Source of the DNA: Azorinus chamasolen
Lineage: Eukaryota > Mollusca > Bivalvia > Cardiida > Solecurtidae
DNA length: 64,000 nt
Assembly (NCBI GenBank): GCA_963576725.1
Contig: OY755239.1
Span: forward strand, 61,163,453-61,227,452
Reading direction: 5' to 3'
Part shown: one piece after another, positions 39,733 to 49,555 of the stretch
Numbering within the stretch: the stretch's first letter is position 1
How the letters are laid out: each line of letters opens with the position of its first letter
Position numbers and translations under genes: made by a program
The notes under the pieces: generated by a model
What the model was told of the DNA's origin: nothing
The model's input: the letters and a program-made list of their open reading frames with translations, nothing else
Databases searched by the model: none

Positions 39733-39897
39733 TAACAAACAGTGTAGACCAAGATCAGGGAATCTCAAGAAGAGCCCTTTGATCAGGGTATGCACTATTT
39801 GTCATTCAAAATCTTCAGATGTGTTACGCCTTTCATACTGAGTGGGTTCTATAGTTCAACACTAAAGGATTATTCCACTCTGATAATTTAAGGGTTA
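39733..39897. repeat. TTAA-family J MITE
   Basis: AACAAACAGTGTAGACCAAG, arm GATCAGGGTATGCACTATTT; flank with ATACTGAGTGGGTTC, end AAGGGTTAA near 39897. Confidence 0.6.
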
Positions 39898-39964
39898 AAG
39901 AGCAACTCGGACAGTCAAACAAGTGACGTCACATGTTGTCGTTTATATATGCACATGGTGCACC

Positions 39965-40187
39965 TTAACCCATTTGCTCCCACGATCCCATATATGGGAC
40001 ATAGGAAATCATTGTAGACTCGGCATAATGCGGCGTCTGATCAGAGTCTACACTATTTGCTGATAGGAATTTCAATATAAAACAAAACGAAATTGAAATG
40101 AAAAATTAGGTCAGGCACCCCTTAGATAAAACATGGACTAATCCATTTTATAAGCATGGAAGCATCCACTGGGCGCAAATGGGTTAA
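39965..40187 (+). repeat. TTAA-type MITE, single family R
   Basis: 223 bp; TTAACCCATTTGC / GCAAATGGGTTAA 13-bp terminal inverted repeats. The stem is weak (GTAGACTCGGCATAATG / CAGAGTCTACACTATTTG). No second copy noticed. Confidence 0.8.
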
Positions 40188-40470
40188 GTGTTCTCTACCA
40201 TTGGTTTATTTCAGTGCCGCCTGGAACACCCCTAGATATACAATACGTGTCTAAATATCCTACTTTGGGCGTAATCATATCTGATGAAAACAATTTGGAA
40301 TGGAGGTTGCCAGTGGGTTTAACATTGATGTAGTTCAGTTAAAATAGACATATTTTGGACTTCATCTTTGTAGACAAAGTCTACAATAGGCGAGCTTTGC
40401 TGTCCTGCTACAGTCTAGTTAATATAGTATTCGATCGCATTGGCCAGACTATACAGCGTAAAAATTGTAA

Positions 40471-40678
40471 TACAATTAGACCCCTCTAAACCGGAATTCT
40501 AGTAGAGAAGAATTTGTATACTTTTAGGCAGGTGGCTGCTTAATGCAGGGTAAAAGTCATGCAGAGAGCTCCTAGAGGAGCTTTCTGCATGACTTTCATC
40601 CAGCATTAAGCTGCCATCTGTCTCTAAGATCGATATTTATGCTAATTGTAACGTCCGGTTTTGAGGGGTTTCACTGTA
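40471..40678. repeat. TA-family G MITE
   Basis: TACAATTAGACCCCTCTAAA to GAGGGGTTTCACTGTA; near-perfect stem with apex GCTCCTAGAGGAGC. Confidence 0.9.
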
Positions 40679-41287
40679 TTGAATTCTCTCAACCAGATGT
40701 ATTTAATTACTTTAGCATTTAGGCTTTTGTCTTGGCTTTAAAAATTAACCATAATTAGACATAATTAGTGTGCCATGCTTGACAAGGAAATTTGATGTCT
40801 CTAGGACTATAAAGAAGAGATAAAATAAAATTACTTTGATGTAACGAGAGAATAAAAGATTAAATACTTGAAAGATACCTTTTAGTAGTTCTGGAATGTC
40901 GCTGGAACTAAGAACAAAACATATTTTTAAAGAAAACCCGTTTAGTAACGGTGTAGTGTTAGCTGTTTCCCTGCCATAAAAATTGTCTGTTATAATACTT
41001 ATTCTGTTATTCTAATTTAAACCGGTAGAGATTTTCCTTCAGTAGAATTGACCTGCTCTGCACTAGTACACATACACTAAGGGTCATGCTTTAAATGTAT
41101 TACAAATAAGCATTAAAATATAAAACAAAACGCCTTCTTTCCAATAAGCTGACTATAAGATATTTATGAAACTGATGACAACAAACGCGTTTAAATCAAA
41201 TTAAAAAAAAAGAGAAACACATCCCTTTTTTCATGACGGAGGCGTTCTTGCAAAAGCAATATGTCCTACATTTGATATTGCTTGATG
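40679..41287. other. No feature seen
   Basis: AT-rich; no coding or repeat structure recognised. Confidence 0.4.
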
Positions 41288-41360
41288 AAGCAAACAGTGG
41301 ATACCCTGATCAGAGGGCTCTGTCAGGAGCCCTCTGATCTGGGTCTGCACTATTTGCATA
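41288..41360. repeat. Family J hairpin
   Basis: CAAACAGTGGATACCCTGAT, apex GGCTCTGTCAGGAGCC, arm GATCTGGGTCTGCACTATT. Confidence 0.78.
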
Positions 41361-41417
41361 TGATCCGTGTACGGTATCATGGATGTTTATTGGTTAAAAA
41401 TTAGCCAGCTGTTTAGT

Positions 41418-42166
41418 ACAGTAAACCCCTCTAAACCGGACATTCAATTTAGTATAAATATCGGTCTTGGAGACAGGTGGCAGCTTAATGCTGGTTGAAA
41501 GCCGTGCATAATGCTCCTGCAGGAAGGAACTGTCTGCATGACTTTGACAATGCATTTATCAATCACCTGTCTATAGGTAGCTATTTTTGCATAAAACGTG
41601 CTGTTGTAGTCCCGCTAGATCATGTATTACATGTAACAAGGCGATTCTCGTGCTCACGCGCTGTTGTTGACCGGTTTTGATTATACCTATTCCGGGCCTA
41701 ATGTAAACAATGGACGCGAATGCTATATGGCGTTTTGACATAAACTATGTGAACGGTGCGAGTATTTCAGGGGCACCGAAATGAACTGTTTTTAGTGTTA
41801 GACATTCTGAATGAAATTCCGTGTAAACGGTATTTGATACAATCATGAAATGACGTCAGAAAGAGAACAGTGGCCTGGAATCAGCATAAATCGAACGAAG
41901 TGTCAAAGAAGTGTATAGGTTTACTTGTATTTGGAAGAATTAAATTGATGCAGGAAAGCAGAAAATGATTTTATGCAAGAATAGCGTTAATACACGTTTG
42001 TTTCCGGGCAATAACATCTGCAGTGTCCCGCTGGAATGTTATGCGAGAGGGCTCGGGCAAACAACAGTCCATCGGGACACGGCAGATGTTATTACCCGAC
42101 AAAACGTGTATTAACCCTCTATTGTTTCTCTAGTAAAAATGCCTGTTTAGAGTTGTTTTACTGTAT
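41418..42166. repeat. TA-family G MITE split by element M
   Basis: Left: TACAGTAAACCCCTCTAAAC to AATCACCTGTCTATAGG (41578). Right: TCTAGTAAAAATGCCTGTTT to GTTGTTTTACTGTA (42166). M lies between. Confidence 0.8.
41579..42118 (-). mobile_element. Element M, copy 2 (inverted relative to copy 1)
   Basis: TTGCATAAAACGTGCTGTTG at one side; ATTCTCGTGCTCACGCGCTG in the body; GGGCAATAACATCTGCAGTG with its partner GCAGATGTTATTACCCG at the other. About 110 bp longer than copy 1. Confidence 0.78.
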
Positions 42167-42217
42167 ATGGTCGTTATGTTATGAATAACAACAACTTGAT
42201 CGAAGTAATTAGGCTAC

Positions 42218-42381
42218 CACTTCAGAAATGTTCCTGCAAATTCGTGTCTGAATATGGCAGTGCTTTTAGATGTGACTTACATGTGTTTTAAGGAATAACA
42301 CTTCAGAAATGTTCCTGCAAATTCGTGTCTGAATATGGCAGTGCTTTTAGATGTGACTTACATGTGTTTTAAGGAATAACA
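42218..42381. repeat. 81-bp perfect tandem duplication
   Basis: The stretch starting CACTTCAGAAATGTTCCTGC and ending AAGGAATAACA is present twice head to tail without a difference I can see, so it is recent. Confidence 0.92.
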
Positions 42382-42587
42382 GCGGCTTGATATATTTCCT
42401 AGAGTATTCGTGCGAAATCATATTAATATCTGAAATGTGGCTTCAGTTTAGAAGATTTGTTTTAAATCTGCACTTTGGTAGTATATAACTACATATGGCA
42501 AATAAGCCGTGCCCGTGGCTGTTATGTTGTTGACAGACTTTAATGTCGAGAAACTATTTTGGTAGAGAACAATCGAAAGATAATTAA

Positions 42588-42622
42588 TCCCCCCCCCCCT
42601 CTCCTTCTCCTTCTCCTCCTCC
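42588..42622. repeat. C-run and CTCCTT pyrimidine tract
   Basis: TAATCCCCCCCCCC followed by CTCCTTCTCCTTCTCC. Confidence 0.85.
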
Positions 42623-42660
42623 GCACGGTCTACTATTTAATTTGCAAATATTTCAAATGC

Positions 42661-42874
42661 TTAACCTTTAGCCTGCTGAGCAAATTATTTTTACAGAATT
42701 TTTCACCTACTAAATTTTCAAAATTCATGCTATAATCAATTTGTCTACCAAAATGCAACCAGGGTGTCAAACAGTTTGGATCCTGATGAGACTCCGAGTT
42801 ACGCGGAGTCTCATCTGGATCCAAACTGTTTGCATAGGCATTCACTCATCCGCCCATAGCAGGCTAAAGGTTAA
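42661..42874 (+). repeat. TTAA-family E MITE, complete, with paired stem change
   Basis: 214 bp; TTAACCTTTAGCCTGCTGAG to CAGGCTAAAGGTTAA. The stem reads GAGACTCCGAG / CGCGGAGTCTC instead of GAGACGCCGAG / CTCGGCGTCTC. Confidence 0.93.
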
Positions 42875-42899
42875 ACAATTTTGCCAAATGCTTATTGCT

Positions 42900-42999
42900 T
42901 AAAAATATATTGTGTACATATGCCATTATGAAAGTTCAGCTTATAAATATTCATACTGGCATTATTTCTTACATGAATATTCAACAGGGAAAGGGTTAA
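42900..42999 (+). repeat. TTAA-family B right half
   Basis: GTACATATGCCATTATGAAA, ATTTCTTACATGAATATTC, ending AAAGGGTTAA. Confidence 0.75.
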
Positions 43000-43318
43000 G
43001 AAAAAAGACACGGTATGTTCCTCTCTGTTGGTTATCTTTCATGCAGACATTCCGAGTGTAAATATCAAGACACCAACAGTAGTTTTATAGCATTATTAAC
43101 ACCTTCCTGCATGAATTTTCATATTAAAAAAGATCAGTATGGATTGATATCAATAAACTGCACTTTAACATATATGCCTGTACTATTGAAGGACATCTCG
43201 TCTCGATCTTGTTTTGGAACCCTGATCACACGGCCTCTGTACATCTGATACTAGTCTACTCTGTTTGCAAAGGAATTTAGAATACTTACTCTTACACTTC
43301 AAACACAAACAATATTAC
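43000..43318. other. Decayed B-type sequence
   Basis: A B-like arm pair near 43215-43270 (AACCCTGATCACACGGC, ACTCTGTTTGCAAAGG); otherwise nothing. Confidence 0.4.
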
Positions 43319-43505
43319 ACAATGAAGAAAATATTCCAAAATAGGGAATTAATATAATACATAAATACATGTACTTGAACTGCTCTGATATCAGAGCAGT
43401 TCAAGTATTTATGTATTATATTAATTCCCTATTTTGGAATATTTTCTTCATTGTGAATTTGTGCTCTTTGGATTTTTATCAGAGCAGTTCAAGTATTTAT
43501 GCAAA
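43319..43505. repeat. Young inverted duplication with third partial copy
   Basis: CACAATGAAGAAAATATTCC to CTTGAACTGCTCTGA and its reverse complement (to 43455) differ by one 6-bp gap. The first 24 nt of the right arm, TCAGAGCAGTTCAAGTATTT, appear again directly at 43480. Confidence 0.88.
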
Positions 43506-43677
43506 CAATATTACCTACGAGAAAAAAATAGAAAGGCAGACGTTATTTGATGACGTGCACAAAGAGGATTATGTAAAGGCAAACCAAAGCGGTACCTGCG
43601 GTGATTTATCAGGAAATAGACAACAGTTTAGTATATCTGTTTAAACTCATGTTAACAGACAATCCTATACAGTAAAT

Positions 43678-43879
43678 CGCCTCTAAACCGGAATTCTAGT
43701 AGAGAAGAATTTAAATACTTTTAGGCAGATGGCTGCTTAATGAAGAGTGAAAATCATACAGAAAGCTCAGGACTGGAAGAGAAATCTGTATGACTTTCAC
43801 CCTGCATTAAGCTGCCACTTGTTTTCAAGACCGATATTTATACCAAATTTAACGCCCCGTTTAGACGGAATTGACTGTA
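43678..43879. repeat. TA-family G MITE
   Basis: TACAGTAAATCGCCTCTAAA to GACGGAATTGACTGTA; apex replaced by GGACTGGAAGAGAAATC. Confidence 0.83.
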
Positions 43880-44424
43880 TAAGACCATTTCATCTATAAA
43901 CGTTTAATTCAGTTTTAGAATTGCCAACGGCTGCAGTTGGTGGCTTTACTATGCTAAGAAATGGTTGCTTTATAGAGTTCTATGGCAAAAGACTATTTTG
44001 GGGTATTCTACGTTTGATAATAAAATACTTTAGCAAATGGTAAATTATTGGTTCAAGGATGCCAACAATTTATTTAGATATACCTAGAGGAATTTGAAGT
44101 CGCTTTAAATTAAATGGAACGTCGACTCATTCAAAACAAAGGCATTAACTGGATGTTACACAAAGGATTGGTAAATGAATTATGCTAAACGTTGAATGGA
44201 AAATTTAACAACAGATGGGCAGTTTTCTTGATGGAATATTTCCAGACAAAAATAAAACGCCATTAACAAAAATGGTCAATTATATTCATATACCGATGTC
44301 CGCCATATTGTGTTTCATCCTACAATACTTTATTAACCTCTTTCTGTTTGGGAAACGAGTCATTAAAGACCTATGTGAACAATATATACCCAGATGAAAA
44401 GGTTCTGTATCAACACATTTTACA
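43880..44424. other. No feature seen
   Basis: A 60-codon open frame at 44215-44397 has no splice or homology support. Confidence 0.4.
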
Positions 44425-44625
44425 TACAGTACAATCTCTCTAAATTCTAGTTAAGAAGAATTTAGATACTTTAGGCAGGTGGTTGCTTAATGCAGGATGA
44501 AATTCATGCAGAAAGCTCCTAGAGGAGCTTTCTGCACAACTTTCACCCGGAATTAAGCTGCCACCTGTTTCCAAGACTGATATTAATACTAAAATTAACA
44601 CCCGGTTTGGAGAGGTTTTACTGTA
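44425..44625. repeat. TA-family G MITE
   Basis: TACAGTACAATCTCTCTAAA to GAGAGGTTTTACTGTA; apex GCTCCTAGAGGAGC intact. Confidence 0.9.
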
Positions 44626-44759
44626 TATAAATAGTCATTCATAGCAACAGTAGTTCAATGCCTTGTATAAGTGGGCTAGACGTCAATCAGATCCTAAAAG
44701 CATTATGAAAACATTGCGCACTTTGAAAAAGCAAATTTCATTTTTTTTCAAAATGTGTT

Positions 44760-44872
44760 TTACAGGGCTCCTCTATGAGTCCTCTCAGCATTTTCTGTAA
44801 AACAGCCACCTGCTCTAAATACCAACTAATTAACAAAATTCCGTGGCCATTATAGAGAGGTTTAACTGTATT
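44760..44872. repeat. TA-family F, right part
   Basis: CAGCCACCTGCTCTAAATAC to GAGAGGTTTAACTGTA with a rebuilt short stem TGTTTTACAGGGCTCC. Confidence 0.7.
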
Positions 44873-44949
44873 ATGAACCAATCCAGTTATCATTTTGAGG
44901 GTGTTCTGCAATACTTATTTTGTCAAAATGACCTTTGGAAAAAAATGGG

Positions 44950-45270
44950 AAGCGAATAGTGCAGACTCTGATGTGACAACTCTCTCTCGCGGGAACCCTG
45001 TCTGGGTCTGATGTGTTTGTCTGTGTCCAATCTATGAAAACCCTGGCCAACCATGTGTTAATCCATATCCAGTATTTCGAGGTATGATCAAAACGTTTTC
45101 TGCTCCATCGCACCTGGTTGGTAGTTTCTTAAAACATTAATACGAATTTGAAGCAATTAAATATTTAAACTCGGAGTTTAACACTTAAATTGTGGGAAAC
45201 GAATGGAACGCCATTTACAAACAGTATAGACCCATTTCGGAGAACCCTCTCACCAGGGTCTGCAGTATTG
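44950..45270. repeat. Family J remnants, two
   Basis: ATAGTGCAGACTCTGATGTG with GGGTCTGATGTGTTTG (about 44955-45025), and TTAACACTTAAATTGTGGG with AAACAGTATAGACCC (45178-45275). Confidence 0.5.
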
Positions 45271-45299
45271 TCATTTAAGCTTCTCTAAAGAATGATGTT

Positions 45300-45535
45300 G
45301 CGACATATAGCGGCAGTACAATTTGTTGCGATATTTGGCGTAACAGATGCGACAAATAACGTCAGGAGATTTTGCGACATTTAGCGTTGGTTCCAACATT
45401 TGTCGGTCTTACGACATATAACGTAAAGTGGGACATTTAGCGTCAGTCTTACGACATATAACGTCAAGTGGGACATTTAGCGTCAGTCTTGCGACATATA
45501 ACGTCAAGTGCGACATTTAGCGTCGGAGCGACATT
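45300..45535. repeat. GCGACAT / AACGTC tandem repeat
   Basis: Regular 40-41-bp units from about 45406 (ACGACATATAACGTCAAGTG + GGACATTTAGCGTCAGTCTT), preceded by irregular versions from 45300. GACATTTAGCGTC and GACATATAACGTC alternate. Confidence 0.88.
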
Positions 45536-45794
45536 AACATTGCTACACTGGTCAAACAACCAGAATCATCCTCACAGTTAATTAGTACACAGAAGAAAAT
45601 GGCATGACTCAGGTTTCTATGTACAGTGATCTAATATAATTCTGAAGACAGGTCGTGTTCACAGACCAATTTATGATTTCAGACTATGGCACCTGTTATC
45701 ATTGATCCACCATTAGGCCTAACCCATATTTTGCCGAAAAAATAATGTCTGCTCGAATTCTGATATAAAACAATATTTACATTTGAGAGACTAC

Positions 45795-45870
45795 TGACAA
45801 ACAGCTTGGATCCTGGTGGGATGCCGAGTTACTCGGCGTCTCATCTGGATATAAAGAGTATGTGACCGGT
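45795..45870. repeat. Family E hairpin
   Basis: AACAGCTTGGATCCTGGTGG, apex GCCGAGTTACTCGGC, arm GTCTCATCTGGATATAAAG. Confidence 0.72.
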
Positions 45871-45895
45871 TCCGTTGAAATCCTCAGGATGAGGT

Positions 45896-46145
45896 TCAAC
45901 CCTTCTCTTACTGAATTCTATAATACATTTCTCCTTCTTTGCCCATGCCCTGTTGTATAATTACATATATCTTCACTGTGTACACGTATTTCGCTGTGCA
46001 ATCACTGCTGTGGAGTGCACTGGTTGCACAATCAACTTGTAAATAGTGCAGACCCTGATGAGACAGCTCCTGCAGGAACTGTCTCATCTGGGTCTTCACT
46101 ATTTACAGGTAGGTATAATGATGTGAATAGCAAGCGAGGGGTTAA
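45896..46145 (-). repeat. TTAA-family C MITE
   Basis: TTCAACCCTTCTCTTACTG to GCGAGGGGTTAA; 250 bp; apex CAGCTCCTGCAGGAACTG. Confidence 0.9.
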
Positions 46146-46261
46146 TAGGACAGTAAAATGTACTTAGGAACAATGAGAAAACATGACGTCACTACATGAA
46201 ACATGAGAAACCTATGGCGTCACTACGGGATAAATGAGTGTCCAGCGTTCCACCTGAAGTG

Positions 46262-46440
46262 GGAAAGTATCAAGTCAATTCAAGTTATATTTATTTACAA
46301 GTCGGTACAGAATTAACAAAAGTACAACAACGACATTTCATGCACATACACAATATAGCACATGCATAGAATCACATTCGCACAAAAGCAACATTAAACA
46401 ATCACAGATAGCATAATAAAGCATAATTACAGGGACACAG
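46262..46440. other. Unclassified repeat-like sequence
   Basis: TCAAGTCAATTCAAGTTATA and ATTTACAAGTCGGTACAG resemble non-LTR 3' ends in style, but no coding sequence is attached. Confidence 0.35.
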
Positions 46441-46578
46441 CTAGCGATACGCACGTGCACACGTGCGTAACATCAATATGAAAGGTGAAAACATTTTAAT
46501 GGCCCAAATGAAACAAATATCGAAGGCTAAGGTAATATTTTTGATAAACGTTCTGCCTTGTCATATAGCTTATGCTTC
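46441..46578. repeat. Segmental direct repeat, unit 1
   Basis: GCGATACGCACGTGCACACG, AACATCAATATGAAAGGTGA, then a family-A start; matched by unit 2 at 46886. Confidence 0.75.
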
Positions 46579-46722
46579 AAACCCATTCCCTCATGTTAAT
46601 GCCTTTGGACGCCTCTGTAAAAAATCACCTTTTGAGACCATTGTGATTAAAAGAGCATTTGCTCCTATATGAGCAAATGCTCTATTTATCACAGTGGTTT
46701 CAAAACTGCACCATTCTTAAGT
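46579..46722 (-). repeat. TTAA-family A MITE, truncated
   Basis: AAACCCATTCCCTCATGTTA start; hairpin with apex GCTCCTATATGAGC; cut after CACCATTCTTAAG by GC-rich sequence. Confidence 0.82.
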
Positions 46723-46885
46723 TTCGCGGGGGAGCATTCCCCGGACCCATAAAGCCACGGTGCAGTACATTACATTTGGAATCAGCTACGCTACTGATTA
46801 AGCAAACATAGTAAACATACCACGGGTTAGTGTAGCCATATCACGTGTCTAATTAGCTTGAGTGATACGTTATCAGGGGCGTATC

Positions 46886-47075
46886 TGGCGATACGCACGT
46901 GCCTAACATCAATCTGAAAGGTGAAAACATCATTATGGCCAAATTAGAACAAAACTCGAGCGGGGGTTACACTTTGATAAGCGTGATGTCTTGCCATTTA
47001 AACTTTAACACATTCCCTCATATTGACGTCATTTGACGCCTTTGTAAAAGTCACCTTTTGAAAATATTGTGAGGG
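46886..47075. repeat. Segmental direct repeat, unit 2
   Basis: GCGATACGCACGTGCCTAAC, AACATCAATCTGAAAGGTGA, then AACACATTCCCTCATATTGA. The family-A copy here ends before its hairpin. Confidence 0.75.
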
Positions 47076-47368
47076 ATCAATTACTAATGTGTATCATTGT
47101 TTGATTACTAAAAGGTCGCATCACATTTTCGAGACAAAGTTGAACCTCCTCTACGCGATCTTTTGGTAGATAACCATGTACCATAGACGAAAGCGACCAT
47201 TTAATAGATAATAGACATACGTTATGAGATAAGAATGCGAGAACCGACTAAGAATGGTTTTAATACATTACAGGACCCTTCTGCGATGCTCTCGTCCTCT
47301 TATAGATACGATATACCCTAGCCCAATTCACACTGAACAAATAATTGGGAAACTAATGGCCGAGTACA

Positions 47369-47592
47369 GGGCCCATATTCACGAAGCACTGAGTCTGAAA
47401 CTCAGACTCAAGACTCAGAACTTGAATAACATTGTTTTGATCAACTTGAGAAATGAGTATGCCAATATAAGCTGTAAAATAATTATTTATGGCAATTTTC
47501 ATTCCATTTTGCTAAGGCATGGTTGAGATGTTGGCATATTCAGTTTAAGCTTTGATGCTAAATTTCAGACTCAGCGCTTTGTAAACACGGGC
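47369..47592. repeat. MITE with GGGCCC ends
   Basis: 224 bp. GGGCCCATATTCACGAAGCA and its imperfect complement AAGCGC-TTTGTAAACACGGGC; sub-terminal CTGAGTCTGAAACTCAGACT forms its own hairpin. Superfamily unclear. Confidence 0.75.
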
Positions 47593-47784
47593 TTAGATCT
47601 TGTTACTCGGCGTCTCATCTGGATCCAAACTGTCAGTTAGGTGCGTTAAAGGCTCATTGTGTGGCCTTTTTAAGTGGCACTTGTAAATAGGTTTTATTTT
47701 AGAATGTTTATAATGAAGAAGGTAGCTGAATCCAAATGTAATGTACGCACAATGGCTTTTTGAGTCCGGGGGCATCCTTTTCCG

Positions 47785-47919
47785 GGTAATTAGAATTGTG
47801 TAGGCTTAAAACCATTGTGATAAACAGAGCATTTGCTCCTATGGAACAAATGCTCTATTTGTCACAATGGTTTCAAAAAGTGACTTTTATAGAGGCGTCA
47901 ATATGAGGGAATGGGTTAA
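47785..47919 (+). repeat. TTAA-family A MITE, left flank missing
   Basis: Starts at GTAATTAGAATTGTGTAGGC; hairpin nearly intact (apex GCTCCTATGGAAC); ends GAATGGGTTAA. Confidence 0.87.
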
Positions 47920-47929
47920 AAGCATGCGG

Positions 47930-48599
47930 CTGCATAATACAGGGCGTAATGCAGGATAGGTCGCTGTTTGAGCTTCTGTTTATCTTTCATCCTACATCAA
48001 GCTACTGCATGCCTGTACAACATATTTCTATGCTTGCAAGCATGCGTCAGCATTCCCGCTGTTCTAAATGCTTAAAAGTGCAATTTACCTGCAATGCAAC
48101 TTTCGTTGTCACCTTTTCTTCTTAAAATGTTTTCGAAGATCACGATATTTCCAACCGTAATTGAATTTGGCCCACATGTGTTGAATTTATTATCCTTACA
48201 TAGCAGAACTAGTTGGATTAGTACATCAAATTCAATAAATAAATGGTCTCCTGTCTTAAAGAATTATACATGTACTAACACAACTACAATACGATTTGTA
48301 CCTTTTCAAATCGTATAAGATATTGTAATAATATTTCGGCAAATAATTTCATTAGCAACAGCATCGTATTGTATGATTGTGATTGCCTAGCAAGATAATA
48401 TGTACATACATGTATGATCAGCAAACTTCTAACTGGATTTCATCGCCAGATACATTGATCGCATTTCGCTATGAGACATGTGCATACTGAGAACAAGTCT
48501 GACTGAGTTTGAAATTTCAAATAATAACATTAGATACGATTCATATAGTATTATGAGCGTAATAAAAATCAATGACTTTTCTCCATTTAATATAATTAT
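47930..48599. other. Decayed H-type hairpin then unique sequence
   Basis: GGCTGCATAATACAGGGCG to AAGCTACTGCATGCC (47930-48020). The rest shows no feature. Confidence 0.4.
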
Positions 48600-48768
48600 A
48601 GAGTAACACCTCGCTAAACCGGACATTAAATTCGATATAAATATCGGTCTTGGAGACAGGTGGCACCTTAATGTAGGGTGAACTTCATACAGAAAGCTCC
48701 TCTAGGAGTATTCTGCATGACATTCATCCTGCATTGAGCAGGAATTGCGGTTTAGGGAGGTTTTACTA
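48600..48768. repeat. TA-family G MITE
   Basis: GAGTAACACCTCGCTAAACC start, AGGGAGGTTTTACTA end; apex GCTCCTCTAGGAG; part of the right flank deleted. Confidence 0.8.
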
Positions 48769-49497
48769 AATAGTGTAGTTATAATAAATATGCAACAAAA
48801 CATTTGTATATCTATTTAAACTACACACATTTGCATAATGAGATGCTATTTTGTGAAGTGTTATGAAATCGTCCAACTCAAACCGAGAGGGTATTCGTTT
48901 GTCTCTTTCTAACAGATGTCTAACCGTTTAGCCGTAAATATATGACTTGTCCTACTGACAACAAGCGAGGTTTTACGCAAGCGCAAAATGGCTGCCTAAC
49001 ATGTATCAGGTGGCAAGATCAGCAGTGTAAACCAAGACCTTGAGTCAATAAATAATTAAATATAAAAAACAAGCGGATTATATAGTGTACTTGCAGAAAA
49101 AAAACAATGGAGGAAAAACTTGTAAATGAATGGAAATCAGAGAAAGAACATACATGCAGATATATACATTGTAACTTTTATTAACCTGTCATGTTTAAGA
49201 GGTTTTGTGGTGTTTGCTTTTTTATAATGCAAAGTTACTTAAGTTTGTATTCAACTAGTTACCAAATTCAGCTGACAGTTAATCAGTTATTCACTCGTTG
49301 ATGTCATTTCATCAGCAAATCAGAGTTAAGGTGGCATTTGTGTAAGTGTGGAGTAGGTTCTACACAAGGGACGATGTGTGGATTTAATGAATGGATGCTA
49401 ATATAAAATGGATTTAAAACAAAAGCACATTAATGTCAAAATAAGAAATAATAAGAAACAATTGACATACGAAAAGAAACAAAATATATTAGTATTT
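48769..49497. other. Repeat-poor, nothing recognised
   Basis: No coding exon or repeat supported. Confidence 0.4.
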
Positions 49498-49555
49498 ACC
49501 TAGGATCGAACCCGTGTACCCTAATCTAACGCGCTACCCCTACGCCACGGTGCTT
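49498..49555 (-). repeat. tRNA-like SINE head or tRNA pseudogene
   Basis: On the minus strand, GCACCGTGGCGTAGGGGTAG (A-box like) is followed 31 nt on by GGGTTCGATCCT (B-box like), the internal RNA polymerase III promoter of tRNAs. The 3' side does not pair with GCACCGT as an acceptor stem would, so it is not a working tRNA; a tRNA-derived SINE head fits better. Confidence 0.6.

Noticed and set aside
44215..44397. 60-codon open frame with hydrophobic segment
   Set aside because: Short, no family resemblance and no splice context.
49498..49555. Functional tRNA gene
   Set aside because: No acceptor stem pairing with the 5' end and no convincing cloverleaf.
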